A stretch of 64,000 nt of DNA, from the NCBI RefSeq assembly GCF_040939455.1, contig NC_134112.1, forward strand, positions 66,667,001-66,731,000, in the 5' to 3' direction. Numbering within the stretch: the first letter of the stretch is position 1; every line of letters starts with the position of its first letter. This DNA is from Microcebus murinus (taxonomy: Eukaryota > Chordata > Mammalia > Primates > Cheirogaleidae). Positions 35,277-47,900 of this stretch are shown here, in pieces. A program made the position numbers and the translations under genes. The notes under the pieces were generated by a model, which had not been told where the DNA came from, did not search any database, and saw nothing but the letters and a program-made list of their open reading frames with translations.

Positions 35277-36569
35277 AAACATGTGTGGAGAGGAAGGGAA
35301 AAGGTGGTTTTTTTTCCGAACTTGGCATATTTTAATCTTTTCATATGAGATAAGATTTGGACTCATAAAACATAGAATTAAAATATTAATTTTCAACACA
35401 TAAAAACACTACCAAAACCTATGTCTATCAACCCTGGAATACTGCTCTGAAAAAAATCTATTTTGGCTTCAATTTATATCTATAAATTACCATATAAAAT
35501 ATAAACATATATTCTCAAGTCAATAACAAGTTTCAAAAACTAATTGCTTCCTCATTATTACCAAAGTGGTCTCCATTGTTCACAATGCACTTTTCAGAAT
35601 CAAACACATACACTCATCTTAATGAGTATATGTTTTACGGCTTTTATATGGACTATTTTAAAGCTCTAAAATATTCATAGGCATTCTAATTTTCTGAAGT
35701 TTTAAAAAGGTATAAGCACTCCTTTTTAAACCAACACAAAGAATACAGGAGACACTGTGTGAGAGTGGTAGGAAAGGGGTTATGGAAATCCTCTGTACTT
35801 TTTGTTGAATTTGTATATAAACATAAAACTGCTCTAAAAATAAAGTATTAATTAAAAAAAAAATAAATGTGCAAAGAGACTTCCTATGAGCTTTCAAGTG
35901 ATCACTGACATTGTCACCTCTTCTGATGAGTTTTTTGGTGTTTTTTTTTTTTTTTTTAGTATAAGCAAATTATGTTTCATAGAAAAAGAAAAGGTAAGAG
36001 TGGGGGCAGGGCACATAGAGAAGGAATTTTAAGTTATAAAAGCTATCTCTTTCCGTTCTAGTCTGCTCAAAAGGTCGTTAATACAATGTATAAACAAACT
36101 AAGAAACACTAGTTTTACACTACGACACCAAACAAGGAAAGAATGACGTGAGCAATCAAAATTCCTCATCAGTTTCATTTTCCTCTTTCAAGTGCTGTAG
36201 ATCATGATCATATTCTTACAAATACTCATAAATCCCAAACATTTAAGGTGAACAAATTATCGAGATGAAAGTGAAGATAAAGCATTGATTTAATATTTTT
36301 TGTTACCTGTTGGAGGAATGGGGCCTAGAAAATTATCCATTTTTTTCCTTAGGATTAAGCAACTTGCATAAATGATTAAAAAAATTATAGAGAAAAAGAG
36401 AGATCATATGCCTCCCACAGAGTAGTTGTTAAATGAAGATTTCTTAAATTTAACTGGATATATCAACGAAGGGAACAAACAAATTTTCTATGAAAAAGAA
36501 AAAAATTAGAGATGGTCAAAAAAGTTAACATACTGGAAGGCAGTGATAGTGGCATCTTGAAATAAAGTT
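35277..36569. other. Unassigned AT-rich non-coding DNA
   Basis: It holds a T-run at about 35941-35959. No named element. Confidence 0.5.
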
Positions 36570-36660
36570 TGGTATCACCTACTAGGTAGAGTTGTTTTGA
36601 AAACTCAATGAGATGTTTGCAAATATACCCAACAAATGTCAGGCAATAAAAATATTAAAA
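36570..36660 (+). repeat. MIR SINE 3' fragment
   Basis: CACCTACTAGGTAGAGTTGT, TTTGAAAACTCAATGAGATG, then CAACAAATGTCAGGCAATAA fits the MIR 3' half (TACCTCATAGGGTTGTTGTG..CCTGGCACATAG). Confidence 0.55.
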
Positions 36661-38552
36661 TTGAGAAAAACCACCGAATAAAGGAAAGAAAACTGCTTTC
36701 CAATGCTGCTAAGTACGATGAAATAGAAAAGAGGCCATGCAGTTAGGATCCTCTTTCCTGGTTCTTTGATGATCCAGAAGCCGCCACTTGTAAGCTGCTG
36801 TGGGGTAGAGATTTTAATTTGTCTGTTTTTCTCAACAACTTTGGTTATAAGCTTTGTTAATGCTTACAAATTCCTATAGGAGAAAAACTGGTTAGTGAGG
36901 ATTATGATCTAAAAGAAAATACCTTCAAGAATGGGGTGGTAAGGGTAGAATGAATTCTAGTATTATAGCAAAAAGAAGCACTAAGATTTGATTCTACATC
37001 TTTTATGCCAAATTAATTTATCCTCTGCTGAGTACAGTAATTCATAAATCCTACTCACTCTGCCCCCTAAGCATGAATGGAGAACACAGGGAAATATATC
37101 AGGGATTTAAATGAACATATTTTTAAGTTAAGGAATTCATATTTGACAAGAATGGCTTATGTTTTAGAAAACACTGTTTTGAATCAAATCAAAGTCACAA
37201 AGTTGTTTATTTTTTAATCATGAAGAAAAAAATATGCCAAACACCTCTTTCTGGTACTAGGCTTGCCCTGACCCTTCCTATTTCAGTCTGCAGCAAAGAC
37301 CCCATTCAGTTCCTTAAAAAAAGCCAAACCCTCACCATAGTTACTTCAAATTATGAACTATTCAAGCACAAAGCAGGTGTTTTAAAATTGCTCACAAGAG
37401 TTATGCATATAGTGTCATAAATGTCTATAAATGAATACTATATAATGCAAATTGATAATCTGTTAAAAATTCATTTGCAAAAATCAAGTGAATATTCATG
37501 TAATAAATTCACAACTAAGCCTTTTATCTTTCCCAGTATTGATCATTCTGTAGCTGGTGAGGTCCTGGATCAGGCTGATGACAGGAGATAACTGGACAGG
37601 AAAGAATGGCAACACTAGCAGAATGACTAAGAAAAACCTATAGAACTCTGTGATAAGAAGCTAGTTCTCAGGTGGGAAAAACGCAACATTAGAAGAAAAT
37701 GACAGGACTTAGCAATTCTATAAAGTGAGCTTTTCCAAGTCCATTCCATCCCCACATTATTACTGTACTTACATCTAACAAGCACTCTGATGCACAACTT
37801 ATCATCAGGCTCCTGCATTTTTCACTGTATTAAGGCAAGAAATCCATACAGTTCTTATCAAGTTAAAACTGAAGGACAGTCAGATCCTTGGGAGTCAAAC
37901 AAGTGAAGACATAAGTAAAATGGCTGTGGTCATAAATCAAAAGCTAACAGGGCCTGAAACATGAGTCAGACCCTTTAATAGTATTCTCTCCTAGCTTGGC
38001 AACCCAAGTGAGAAAACAAAGTGTTGGGGTTATTATTGCCTGTGCAAAGACACTGGATGTCGCATCTGATATTAGTTGTAGCTATCAAATTGTTCAGAAA
38101 AATTCTCACACGAAATCAGGTAAGACTATTATCGCTAAGACCACACTTTTGTTTTCAGAGATAAGAAAACATCCTATATATTTAAAGATGCTATCATGAT
38201 CTGTCAAGACAACTTGAATATTTTTGGTAAAACCTTATCATTTCTAACAGAGTTTTAGCTCTTTCATAGCACCGGTCATACACTTTAGTGCTGTCTCCCA
38301 TGTAGGAGGTGCTCAGTAACAGAGTCTTAACTGAATGATTAACTCAGCAGAACTTTCAGGATTGAAACTATAGACGAAAAGTCCTCAAACACTGGTGCCA
38401 TATTTGCCAAGCGTAAAAAAGTATAGGCTTGTTGAGTGTTGCTACAGAGGGGAGAGGCAAATCAAATGATAAAAGCTACCAGGAAACAGATGGAAAACTA
38501 ACAAAAATCAATAATAATAATGGTCTTGTAAGATAGTGAGATGTCTGCCACC
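36661..38552. other. Unassigned single-copy DNA
   Basis: About 1.9 kb. A possible short L2/MIR end (TGTAGGAGGTGCTCAGTAAC) lies near 38300-38335. No gene is recognised. Confidence 0.5.
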
Positions 38553-38569
38553 AAATAATTGCTGGTCCA

Positions 38570-39388
38570 GCAACAAAAATAAATAAATGGGACATGATCA
38601 AACTACAAAGCTTCTGCACAGCCAAAGAAATAGTCATGAAAGTAAACAGACAACCTACAGAATGGGAGAAAATTTTTGCATCCTATCCATCCGATAAGGG
38701 ACTGATAACTAGAATATACTTAGAACTCACGAAAATTAGGAAGAAAAAATCAAATAACCCCATTAAAAAGTGGGCAAAGGACTTGAACAGAAATTTTTCT
38801 AAAGAAGACAGAAGAATGGCCAACAAACATATGAAGAAATGCTCAACATCTCTAATCATCAGGGAAATGCAAATCAAAACCACAATGAGATATCACTTAA
38901 CCCCAGTGAGAATGGCCTTTATCAAAAAATCTCCAAACAATAAATGCTGGCGTGGTTGCCGAGAGAGAGGAACACTCCTACACTGCTGGTGGGACTGCAA
39001 ACTAGTTCAACCTCTGTGGAAAGCAATATGGAGATACCTTAAAGCGATACAAGTGAATCTACCATTTGATCCAGCAATCCCATTGCTGGGCATCTACCCA
39101 AATGATCCAGTGACACTCTACAAAAAAGACACCTGCACTCGAATGTTTATAGCAGCACAATTCATAATTGCAAGGCTGTGGAAACAGCCCAAGTGCCCAT
39201 CAATCCAAGAATGGATTAATAAAATGTGGTATATGTATACCATGGAGTACTATTCAGCTCTAAGAGACAACGGTGATATAGCACATCTTATATTTTCCTG
39301 GTTAGAGCTGGAACCCATACTACTAAGTGAAGTATCCCAAGAATGGAGAAACAAGCACCAGATATATTCTCCAACAAACTGGTATTAA
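38570..39388 (+). pseudogene. L1 ORF2 C-terminal fragment (reverse transcriptase protein tail)
   Basis: An uninterrupted frame of about 273 codons runs from the 5' truncation point to a TAA at 39386. The first residues [12 protein letters not shown] show the frame continues upstream of the first ATG (38594), so that ATG is internal and not a true start. It corresponds to the region downstream of the reverse-transcriptase domain. Counting from the internal ATG, the C-terminal Cys/His motif is complete: C118, C122, H130, C135 (CX3CX7HX4C, inside [18 protein letters not shown]). The endonuclease and polymerase domains, ORF1 and promoter are all missing, so it cannot retrotranspose. The absence of any stop or frameshift over 820 bp indicates a recent insertion rather than selection. 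Confidence 0.95.
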
Positions 39389-39429
39389 CTGAGTAGCACC
39401 TAAGTGGACACATAGGTACTACAGTAATA

Positions 39430-39555
39430 GGGTATTGGGCAGGTGGGAGGGGGGAGGGGGCGGGTATACACATACATAATGAGTGAGATGTGCACCATCT
39501 GGGGATGGTCATGATGGAGACTCAGACTTTTGGGGGGAGGGGGGGAAATGGGCAT
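39430..39555 (+). other. G-rich runs in L1 3' UTR (G-quadruplex-capable)
   Basis: Two G clusters, 39437-39464 (including GGTGGGAGGGGGGAGGGGGC) and about 39530-39550 (GGGGGGAGGGGGGGAAATGG), meet the usual pattern of four G-runs with short loops. G-rich polypurine tracts are a known feature of mammalian L1 3' UTRs. The relic at 40422 has the same arrangement. Confidence 0.88.
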
Positions 39556-39643
39556 TTATTGAAACCTTAAAATCTGTACCCCCACAATATGCCGAAATAA
39601 AAAAAAATGTATAAAAAATAAATAAATAAAATAATTGCTGGTC

Positions 39644-39994
39644 AATCCACTTGCTTAAATTTTGATTTCCAGGTATGGTACTCAATTAGCTCATTTGTAA
39701 AATCTGGGTCAAGCTTGGAAACATGCATTTTTAACAAACAACCCAGTTGATTCTCATGTAGGTAGACAACAACACACACTCCTGGCTAAACAATCATGCC
39801 TTCGCAAACCTAAAAACAGATTTCCTACATTTGGTAAAAGTGACATTTGATGAACTATGAGGTCCATTTGAAAGGTAAGAGTCTTTGTTTCTATGAGATT
39901 ATGTAGTCAGATAAAGCAAAATAATAACCACAATCACAACAATAACAATAATAATACAAGTAACTTAAAAACATGTATTACTTGATATGTATTA
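39644..39994. other. Unassigned AT-rich non-coding DNA
   Basis: Short AACAATAATAAT-type low complexity near 39925-39960; otherwise nothing. Confidence 0.5.
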
Positions 39995-40195
39995 TAGTGT
40001 CATCATTAAGGACTCGGGCTCTAGATTTAAAATGACCTGGCTTCAAATTACTTAATAGCCCTGTGTCCTTGAGCAAATTACATATCTTCTCTAAACATCA
40101 ACTTTCTTATGGGTACAGTACTGATTTCACAGAGAAATTATGAGGAGTAACTTTGTGTTAAGTGACATACCTCAAAATTATAAACAATGAAAAGC
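39995..40195 (+). repeat. MIR SINE, near full length
   Basis: GTGTCATCATTAAGGACTCG, GGCTCTAGATTTAAAATGAC, CTGGCTTCAAATTACTTAAT, CCTGTGTCCTTGAGCAAATT, and TTCACAGAGAAATTATGAGG follow MIR from 5' end to beyond the core. Confidence 0.85.
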
Positions 40196-40421
40196 AATGG
40201 TAAGAAGATCTGGACAAATCTGACATGTTTTTAGTTAAAAACATAAATTATGAACATAAAAAGCCTCATAACCTCATATACTTTAAAATATATAGGTGGC
40301 CAATAAACACATTAAAAACATATTCAACATCATTAGCCTTGAGGGAAATGCAAATCAAAACCACAATGAGATACTATGTCACATCTACTAGGATGGCAGT
40401 AGATAGTCAAAGAGACAAATA

Positions 40422-40655
40422 CGGATCAACACCTAAGTGGACATATAGGAGTAACATTGGGTGTCGGGAGGGTGGGAGGGGGGAGGAGAGGATGGGTATA
40501 TACAACCACAATGAGTAAGATGTGCAACATTTAGGGGATGGACATGCTTGAAGCTCTTACTCAAGGGGGGAGGGGGGCATGGGCAATATATGTAACCTTA
40601 ACACTTGTACCCCCATAACATGCTAAAATAAAAAAAATAAAATAAATAAATAAAA
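40422..40655 (+). mobile_element. Severely truncated lemur-type L1 3' end, nested in L1M
   Basis: About 230 bp of only 3' UTR plus tail. CACCTAAGTGGACATATAGG matches the 3' UTR of the L1 at 38568 (CACCTAAGTGGACACATAGG), followed by the same two G-rich clusters, GTACCCCCATAACATGCTAA and an AATAAATAAATAAA tail. The duplication is short and unclear (AAATA near 40417 and in the tail). It differs from the 38568 copy at many places, so it comes from another subfamily or is older. Confidence 0.88.
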
Positions 40656-41227
40656 ATAAACAACAATGTTGATGAGGATGGGGAGAAATGGAAACCCTAT
40701 ACATTGCTGGTGAGAATGTAAAATGCTTCAGCTGCTTCAGAAAACAGTTTGCAGTTCCCCAAATCCTTAAGCATAGAGTTACCATATGATCCAGAAATTC
40801 AAATCCCAGCTATATACCCAAGAGAACTTAAAACAGGTATTCAAACAAACACCTATAAATAAATGTTCATAGCAGCATTATTCATAATAGGTAAAAGGCA
40901 GAAACAATCCAAATTTCCATCAACTGATTAATGGATAAATAAAATGTAGTATATGTATATAATGGAATATTAAACCATAAAAAAGAACAAAGTACTAATT
41001 CATGGTATAACATGATAAACTTTGAAAGCATTATGCTAAATGAATAAAGCTAGTCACCAAGGTCAACATGTTGTATAATTCCATTTATATGAAATGTTCA
41101 GAGTAGGGAAATCTATAGAGACAGAAAGTAGATTAGTCATTTCTAAGGGCATAAGGGATTAAAGTAGTTTGGTGATAACAGCTATCAGATATGGAGTTTG
41201 AGGATAATAAAAATATTCTGAAATTAT

Positions 41228-41515
41228 TCTGGGTCAGGTGTACACACCTATAATCTCAGCATTTGGGGAGGCTGGGGTGAGAGGATTGCTTGAGGCCAGG
41301 AGCTCAACATCAGCCTGATAGGCATAGTTGGAGCCCATCTCTACAAAAAAAAACTTAAAAATCATCCAGGTATTGTGGCCCATGCCTATAGGCCTAGCTA
41401 CACAGAAGGCTGAGGCAGGAGAATCACTTGAGGTTAAGAGTTGGAGGCTGCAGTGAGCTGTGACCATTCCAGTGCATTCCAGTCTGGATGAAAGACCAAG
41501 ATTCTGTCTCTAAAT
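41228..41515 (+). mobile_element. AluJ-like SINE nested in L1M
   Basis: It runs from about GGGTCAGGTGTACACACCTA to ATTCTGTCTCTAAATAAATA. The left monomer is diverged (CAGCATTTGGGGAGGCTGGG), the linker is short and A-rich, and the right arm holds CTGCAGTGAGCTGTGACCAT without the strepsirrhine motif. Hence old. The 77-codon antisense frame is Alu-derived. Confidence 0.9.
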
Positions 41516-41639
41516 AAATAAATAGGTTCTGATGAATGTACTATACCCTGTGAATATACTAAAAGTCATTGTATTGTAATATACTTTAAATGGGTGAATC
41601 ACATGTGTGAATTAAATCTGAGTAAAGCTGTTTTTTTTT

Positions 41640-42455
<816 letters not shown>

Positions 42456-43219
42456 TCCTGCCTCTTAATTTGCTTAGATAATCTCTCAATTTAGGTTGCT
42501 TACAATTACAAAACTCTATTAGATATGCACTTTTAGTTGTTCCAATCCTTTCTCCAAAAGTAATTCTATGAACAATTTGCTCTTAATCCTACTGTAGTTT
42601 TCTTTATGTATATAAACTACATATCCATATATATAAATGTCTTATCATAATATTACATATAAATACACCATAATTGATTTTATCATTTTTCATTAGTAAT
42701 TCTCATATCTAACCAAGTTTTATTTATTTATTTTTATTTTAACATCAAGAGAAATAAGGCATATCCATTGAAAATCTATCAAGTTAAAATCCAAAAAATG
42801 TTTACTAAATAGATTTGGTGCTGAATTTTTTAACACACTTTTAAATAAGATAAGAAAAAGCTGAAAAATAATTGCTAATCAATTTTTGTTTATAATTCTG
42901 TATGCAGATAATATAGAACAATTATAGAACAATTATGTATCAGGATATAAGCAAAATTGCATGACAATCATCTTATACCAGTTGAAGCCATGCAAATTCA
43001 ATTCGATTCTATTAAATGTCAACTCTATAATGTTTCTCAATGTGCTGATTATATTAGCATTCAAGGCATCCATTAAAAAAGTTTACAGCTTAGTATACTT
43101 ATAATCCACTTAGTCAACATTTTATATTGTCACAGATATAAAAATTGATAAAATTTCAAGGAAAATTAAATATACTTAGAACAAAAATGTTCATAGACTC
43201 ATTATTATAATTCTAATAA
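42456..43219. other. Unassigned AT-rich non-coding DNA
   Basis: No recognised element. Confidence 0.5.
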
Positions 43220-43400
43220 TACTTTTTTTAGTAGCTACTAAGTCTTACTATCTCAATTATTTTTCAAAAACAATCCTATGAGGTAAATATTGTTGTTATA
43301 ATCATCCAAGGGCATTGTGGTAGCTGTAATGGGCAAATCTGAGATCTGAAGTCAGTTCTTTCTATCTTTAAAGTAACTTTCTTAACCAATACCTCTGTAA
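43220..43400 (-). repeat. MIR SINE
   Basis: CTTACTATCTCAATTATTTT, CAATCCTATGAGGTAAATAT, then GCAAATCTGAGATCTGAAGT and the CTTTCTTAACC end fit antisense MIR, with the GAGGTAAATATTGTTGTTAT core clearest. Confidence 0.65.
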
Positions 43401-44796
43401 TATCATAATAATTATTTTAATACTACCTGAAGAGTTGAACTGAAGACTTTTTACAATATTCAATTGTATTATCACATTGATATTAACAAAAAACCTTTAA
43501 ATAACAAATCAATTTCCTAAATAAGCAAAAGACTTATTAAACCCTAGTTCTTAACTTCTTGGTACGTGAGAAGTTACAATATCAATTTCTTTAGCACTAT
43601 GATAAAAGTGAACTCAAATTAATGCAAAGCACTTAGTTGATAGACTTTTTATCTTTACAAACACAAAATAGGTTAGTATACACTCCTAATGGCACAGTTA
43701 TTATGCATAAGAAACAGACACACAATTTCATAAGAATACAAAACAATATGAAATATATCATAATTATAACATTGTTACACTGTAGCTCTTTCCACATTTA
43801 TGCACATTTAATTAAAATGGTATTTATCAAAAGGCTAATGAGACCATTTTGAAACACATCTCCTGCAAGTCTAATGAGACAGTAGAATACAATCTGTTTA
43901 TTAACTGAAGAACAAGATATGTTGACATCCATGCCCAGTAAGCAAAGACCAGAATTATCAATAAACTATCATTGAAAGCTCCTCATACACATTACAGTAA
44001 AGTCCTATTAGAAACAAGAAAAACGATGTATAATGTCAGCTCCCCATTTCCACAACAGAATTCAAGCTTAAACTGATAGATAAATGAAAATTTGTATTCA
44101 AGTCAAAGAACTTACGTGATGAGAGCACATAAATTATATATTCATGATGCAGAATTATAATTGTTACAGATATTTAAATACAAGCCATTTTAAAATTACA
44201 AGATAAGTCAAGATGTTTACATGATAAAATAAAACGTCATAACAATGTACCTTAAATGAATCTCACATTAGATTGCTGTACCTCAGAAAAACATTGTTGA
44301 TATTTCGCTGAACCAAAAACCAATTCCCTTATTATGTGAATATATATTGCCATGGTATTTCAAGTTACCACAATGAAAGGCAAGTGGAAATGCCTGTCAT
44401 TTGCTCAAATAATAATAATATTAATAATAATAATATATATCTGAAGGCTTTCAGTTTCAAGATTAGAAAATTCCAAAGTGATCAAAAGGGCACATATTGT
44501 CAAACTCTGAATAACAAAATTGTTCAACATGTAACTGCCAACATTTGCTCATCAAGTAAACAGGAACTCAGCCTAAGATTAAATAAGAAAAGTAGAAAGT
44601 CAGTTTAAATCTGAAATTTTTAGATGAAATAGAATTCTTAAGCAATTTTCTGAACCAGAATCTTGGCTAAATGTTTGCTAACAGTAATAACAGAATTCAT
44701 ACATACATATAAGTTTAGGTAAAAATAAAATCCACATATACATTGCAAGTGGCAACTGTTCTCTACAGCCAATTTAGTACTATAAATTATCTAAAT
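43401..44796. other. Unassigned AT-rich non-coding DNA
   Basis: It includes an (AAT)n tract at about 44408-44436. No named element and no gene. Confidence 0.5.
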
Positions 44797-44809
44797 AAAA
44801 ATCAAGTGA

Positions 44810-45149
44810 GGCCGGGCGCAGTGGCTCACGCCTGTAATCCTCGCACTCTGGGAGGCCAAGGTGGGCGGATTGCTCAAGGTCAGGAGTTCGAAACCAGCCT
44901 GAGCAAGAGTGAGACCCCGTCTCTACTATAAATAGAAAGAAATTAATTGGCCAACTAATATATATAGAAAAAATTAGCCGGGCATGGTGGCGCATGCCTG
45001 TGGTCCCAGCCAAGCTGGAGGCTGAGGCAGGAGGATTGCTTGAGCCCAGGAGTTTGAGGTTGCTGTGAGCTGGGCTGATACCACGGCACTCACTCTAGCC
45101 TGGGCAACAAATCGAGACTCTGTCTCAAAAAAAAAAAAAAAAAAAAAAA
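44810..45149 (+). mobile_element. Young strepsirrhine (lemur-type) Alu
   Basis: Full-length, from GGCCGGGCGCAGTGGCTCAC to a 23-bp poly(A) (45127-45149), with a perfect 13-bp target duplication AAAAATCAAGTGA (44797-44809 and 45145-45157). The linker GAAAGAAATTAATTGGCCAA is identical to that of the 30668 copy, followed by CTAATATATATAG. CpGs are retained (CCGGGCGCAG, GAGTTCGAAACC as the B box, ACCCCGTCTC). The right arm has GAGCTGGGCTGATACCACGG. It belongs to the same subfamily as 30668. Confidence 0.97.
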
Positions 45150-45157
45150 TCAAGTGA

Positions 45158-46279
45158 AATACTAGAAGATGGTAAAAACAGCTCCATCAAAAACTCTTCT
45201 GTGCATATTCTTCAACATAAATTAACACTAAATAATTACATCACCAGTAATTTGTCAGGGCAAAAAATGATACTTTATTATAGCACCAAAATAATTTGAA
45301 GGCATTCACAGTATTGTGTCTTTTTATTAACACCTATCCAATGGCACATTTATTAGCTGTCATATTAAGATTCTCCCACAAGTTTTTAAACATTTGTTAA
45401 GAAACATCCTTTACATTTAAAATGACATTAGACTTAATATCTTTAAAGAATATGAAATAGCAGATTATATATTTATTGATTTCTACAACATACTCCAGCC
45501 AGATAATGATCTTTTGTCAAACTCTGAGCAATCTAACCATGTGGTCCTCCTCACGCAGACTGACAACAACACTCAGAATGTAATAAATGCAAAACTATTT
45601 ACCCTAAGTGGAAGTGAAGGGACAAGTTCTACTCTTCAGATTCTTATTTTTCTTTAAAATTTTAGTCCCTTGAAATTTAACTTCTTGAGTTAATATACCA
45701 CTATTAGAAAGCTGCAGACTTGTAATCAATACCTTTACTAACAGCTATTCCCCAGGCTCTCGTAAATATAAGCACCAGAGGTATGCAAGATAGAAAATAC
45801 CCAATTAAGTTTTCCTGGACCAATTTAGCTTGTCCAGCTATTGAATATTTTGACAATAAATATATTCATACTCTTGAGTTTGAGAGAGAAAAATTAGTCC
45901 TTTAATTAGCAGTAAAACTGGTTTAGAAATTGGCCATCTGGCTTGTCTCTGATATACTCTGAGATCATATCATGTCATCAGAAATTAAAAAATATATATA
46001 TACCAGGCATAATTTGCTAACCTCAGAGTATAAACTTAACTTCAGCTTCCTTCTCACTGCTATCTATTTTCCATGTTGCCAGAGTGAGGGAACAAATCTG
46101 AGCTCCTCATTCAGATATAAGTAGATCTAAAAAGAAAGAAAACCATGTCATTACCCAGATATCTGTATTTGAGTCAACAAGCACTGAGACAACACTGCAC
46201 AAACTGCTGTAGCTGACTAACTTGGATGGTTATAATATTGCCCCTGGACCCATGTGAATAGCTCTTCTGGACTTGAGTC
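45158..46279. other. Unassigned AT-rich single-copy DNA
   Basis: About 1.1 kb without a recognised element. Confidence 0.5.
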
Positions 46280-46467
46280 ATTCAATAGATAATAACGAGT
46301 GTTCACATTGCACCAGACACTGTACTTAGCACTAGAAACATAAAGGTTAAAAAAAAAAAAGTGTTAGAGTATGGTGAGGAAATACAAGCAGAAAAAAATA
46401 TATATATTAGTACAACCTAATAATTGCAGTAATAAATTTATGTATAAATATTGCTGCTAACGTAGAC

Positions 46468-46752
46468 CTGTGTTTTTCAAACTGGGAACTCTTGTAAGCC
46501 ATAGAATCAATACAGTCAGTCAAAAATAGGATATTTAAAGTAAATTTTTATATAAGACATTAATGTCATGAAATAAAACACTGTTTTGTGAACTCTTGTT
46601 CCAGTATAGCTTTAAATACAGACAGAGATTTCAGTAAGCTATACACATAAATATGAGTACAGTATACATATCTCCATACATGTGTGTACTGGGTCACATT
46701 CTAAAACATACTTCTAACCAGTTATGGTCAAACAACTTTGAAAGCCACAAGT
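46468..46752. mobile_element. Non-autonomous hAT element nested in L2
   Basis: Ends are TGTTTTTCAAACTGGGAACT and, at the right, CAAACAACTTTGAAAGCCAC, imperfect inverted copies of a TTTCAAACT terminus. The interior ACTGGGTCACATTCTAAAAC and ATACTTCTAACCAGTTATGG fits a common hAT family (GTGGGTCACGA type). Confidence 0.68.
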
Positions 46753-47107
46753 AGAGGAAATGGAAATTTGCCTGAATAAGTCAAGGCAGTCTTCATGGAA
46801 AAAAAAATAGCATTCAAGCTGAGACAATATGAAAAGGTTTGTACAGCAAACGGATAGGAAGCCCTAAGACAAAGGGATCAGAGTACATACAGGTTGAACT
46901 CAGCATATTTCTAAGAACTAGATTAGTTTGGTATTAGTGGGGTGCAAAGTACAAGGGTTACAGAGGGAAGTAGAGAAGAACCAGACCATGTCAGACCTTA
47001 CAAGAGACACTACTGAGCTGAGAATTTTGTCCTATAAAAAGTTGAAAAAGTAGGAGCAGAGAAGCAATATAAGCAGAGGCTGGATGATATTCTGATAGCA
47101 ATATAGA

Positions 47108-47292
47108 GTTGCTTTGGCCAACATGGTATCCTCTAGCCAAATTTGCCTATTGAGCACTTGAATAATATTTTAGATAGACTAGGTCAAATGAAATATATTA
47201 TGATCAATGCCATCCCTATTATTTTATTGTAGCTACTAGAATATGTAATACTATGTATATATGGCTTGAATAATGAATCAATTGGACAGTAC
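47108..47292. mobile_element. Non-autonomous hAT element nested in L2
   Basis: TGCCTATTGAGCACTTGAAT, a long AT-rich centre, then GTAGCTACTAGAATATG and CAATTGGACAGTACTGG resemble a palindromic eutherian MER element (GGCTATTGAGCACTTGAAAT..TTGGACAGC). The family name is not fixed. Confidence 0.65.
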
Positions 47293-47496
47293 TGGTGTAG
47301 AAGATGAACTGGAAGGAGGAAAATACACTAGCAATGATGAGACCAAGTTAGGCTATTGCAATTGCCAAGGCGAGAGATCACAGCCTCAACCAGAAAACAG
47401 AGAGGATTGGGGGAGAAAGGTTCAAGAGACAAAAGGAAAAACAGAAAAGATGGGACGTGGTGACAGACTGGATGTAAGGAATGAGGGAGAAGTCAT

Positions 47497-47640
47497 TTGT
47501 TCATCCATTCATTCATTCAAACAAATCTTATGGCATGTGTAGGATATGCCAGGTACCATGCTGGTTATGCTACAGTGAGCTAAATGGAAATATAAATGCT
47601 TATCAACTCTCTGGTTTGGGAAACTGGCAGGAGGCTGTTA
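47497..47640 (-). repeat. Second L2 3' end nested in the L2
   Basis: CATCCATTCATTCATTCAAA, then ATATGCCAGGTACCATGCTG, GTTATGCTACAGTGAGCTAA is a separate antisense L2 terminus within the longer antisense L2. Confidence 0.72.
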
Positions 47641-47900
47641 CCCTCCACTGAAATAGCAAACAGAGGAAAGAAGAATACTGTTGTTATCATCAAATGTATC
47701 AAGTATGAAATGCCTGTGGGTTATTTAAATGGAAATGTCTGGGAAGCAACTGGATGTCAGGATCTGAAATGCAAGAAAAGTTCTAAGCTGAAGCTAGAGA
47801 ATTTGGAGCTGTCAGTATACAATTGGCAGCAGACCTTAGGAGGGGTTTTACTCCAGGAAAGGTGGAAGAATGTTAATGGCCAGAGTCGGAGAAAAAAAAC

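Larger units (their letters stand above)
38568..39628 (+). mobile_element. Young 5'-truncated lemur-type L1
   Basis: The insertion borders are set by a perfect 15-bp target duplication AAATAATTGCTGGTC (38553-38567 and 39629-39643). It carries the last third of ORF2 (open to its stop at 39388), a short G-rich 3' UTR, and an AATAAA-rich tail ending in AAATAAATAAATAAA units. The 3' end CCCCACAATATGCCGAAATA is of the strepsirrhine type. At about 1.06 kb versus about 6 kb for a full L1 it is truncated at the 5' side, as usual for target-primed reverse transcription. Confidence 0.97.
46280..47900 (-). repeat. Long L2 LINE, antisense, with nested insertions
   Basis: It begins with the L2 3' terminus (CACCAGACACTGTACTTAGC) and continues upstream through AGGCAGTCTTCATGGAAAAA, CCAGACCATGTCAGACCTTA, GGCTATTGCAATTGCCAAGG, GAAATGCCTGTGGGTTATTT, AATGTCTGGGAAGCAACTGG. 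These track L2 antisense from the 3' UTR to the reverse-transcriptase region. Two hAT relics (46468-46752, 47108-47292) and a second L2 end (47497-47640) interrupt it. The 89- and 107-codon plus-strand frames here are antisense relics, not genes. Confidence 0.7.
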
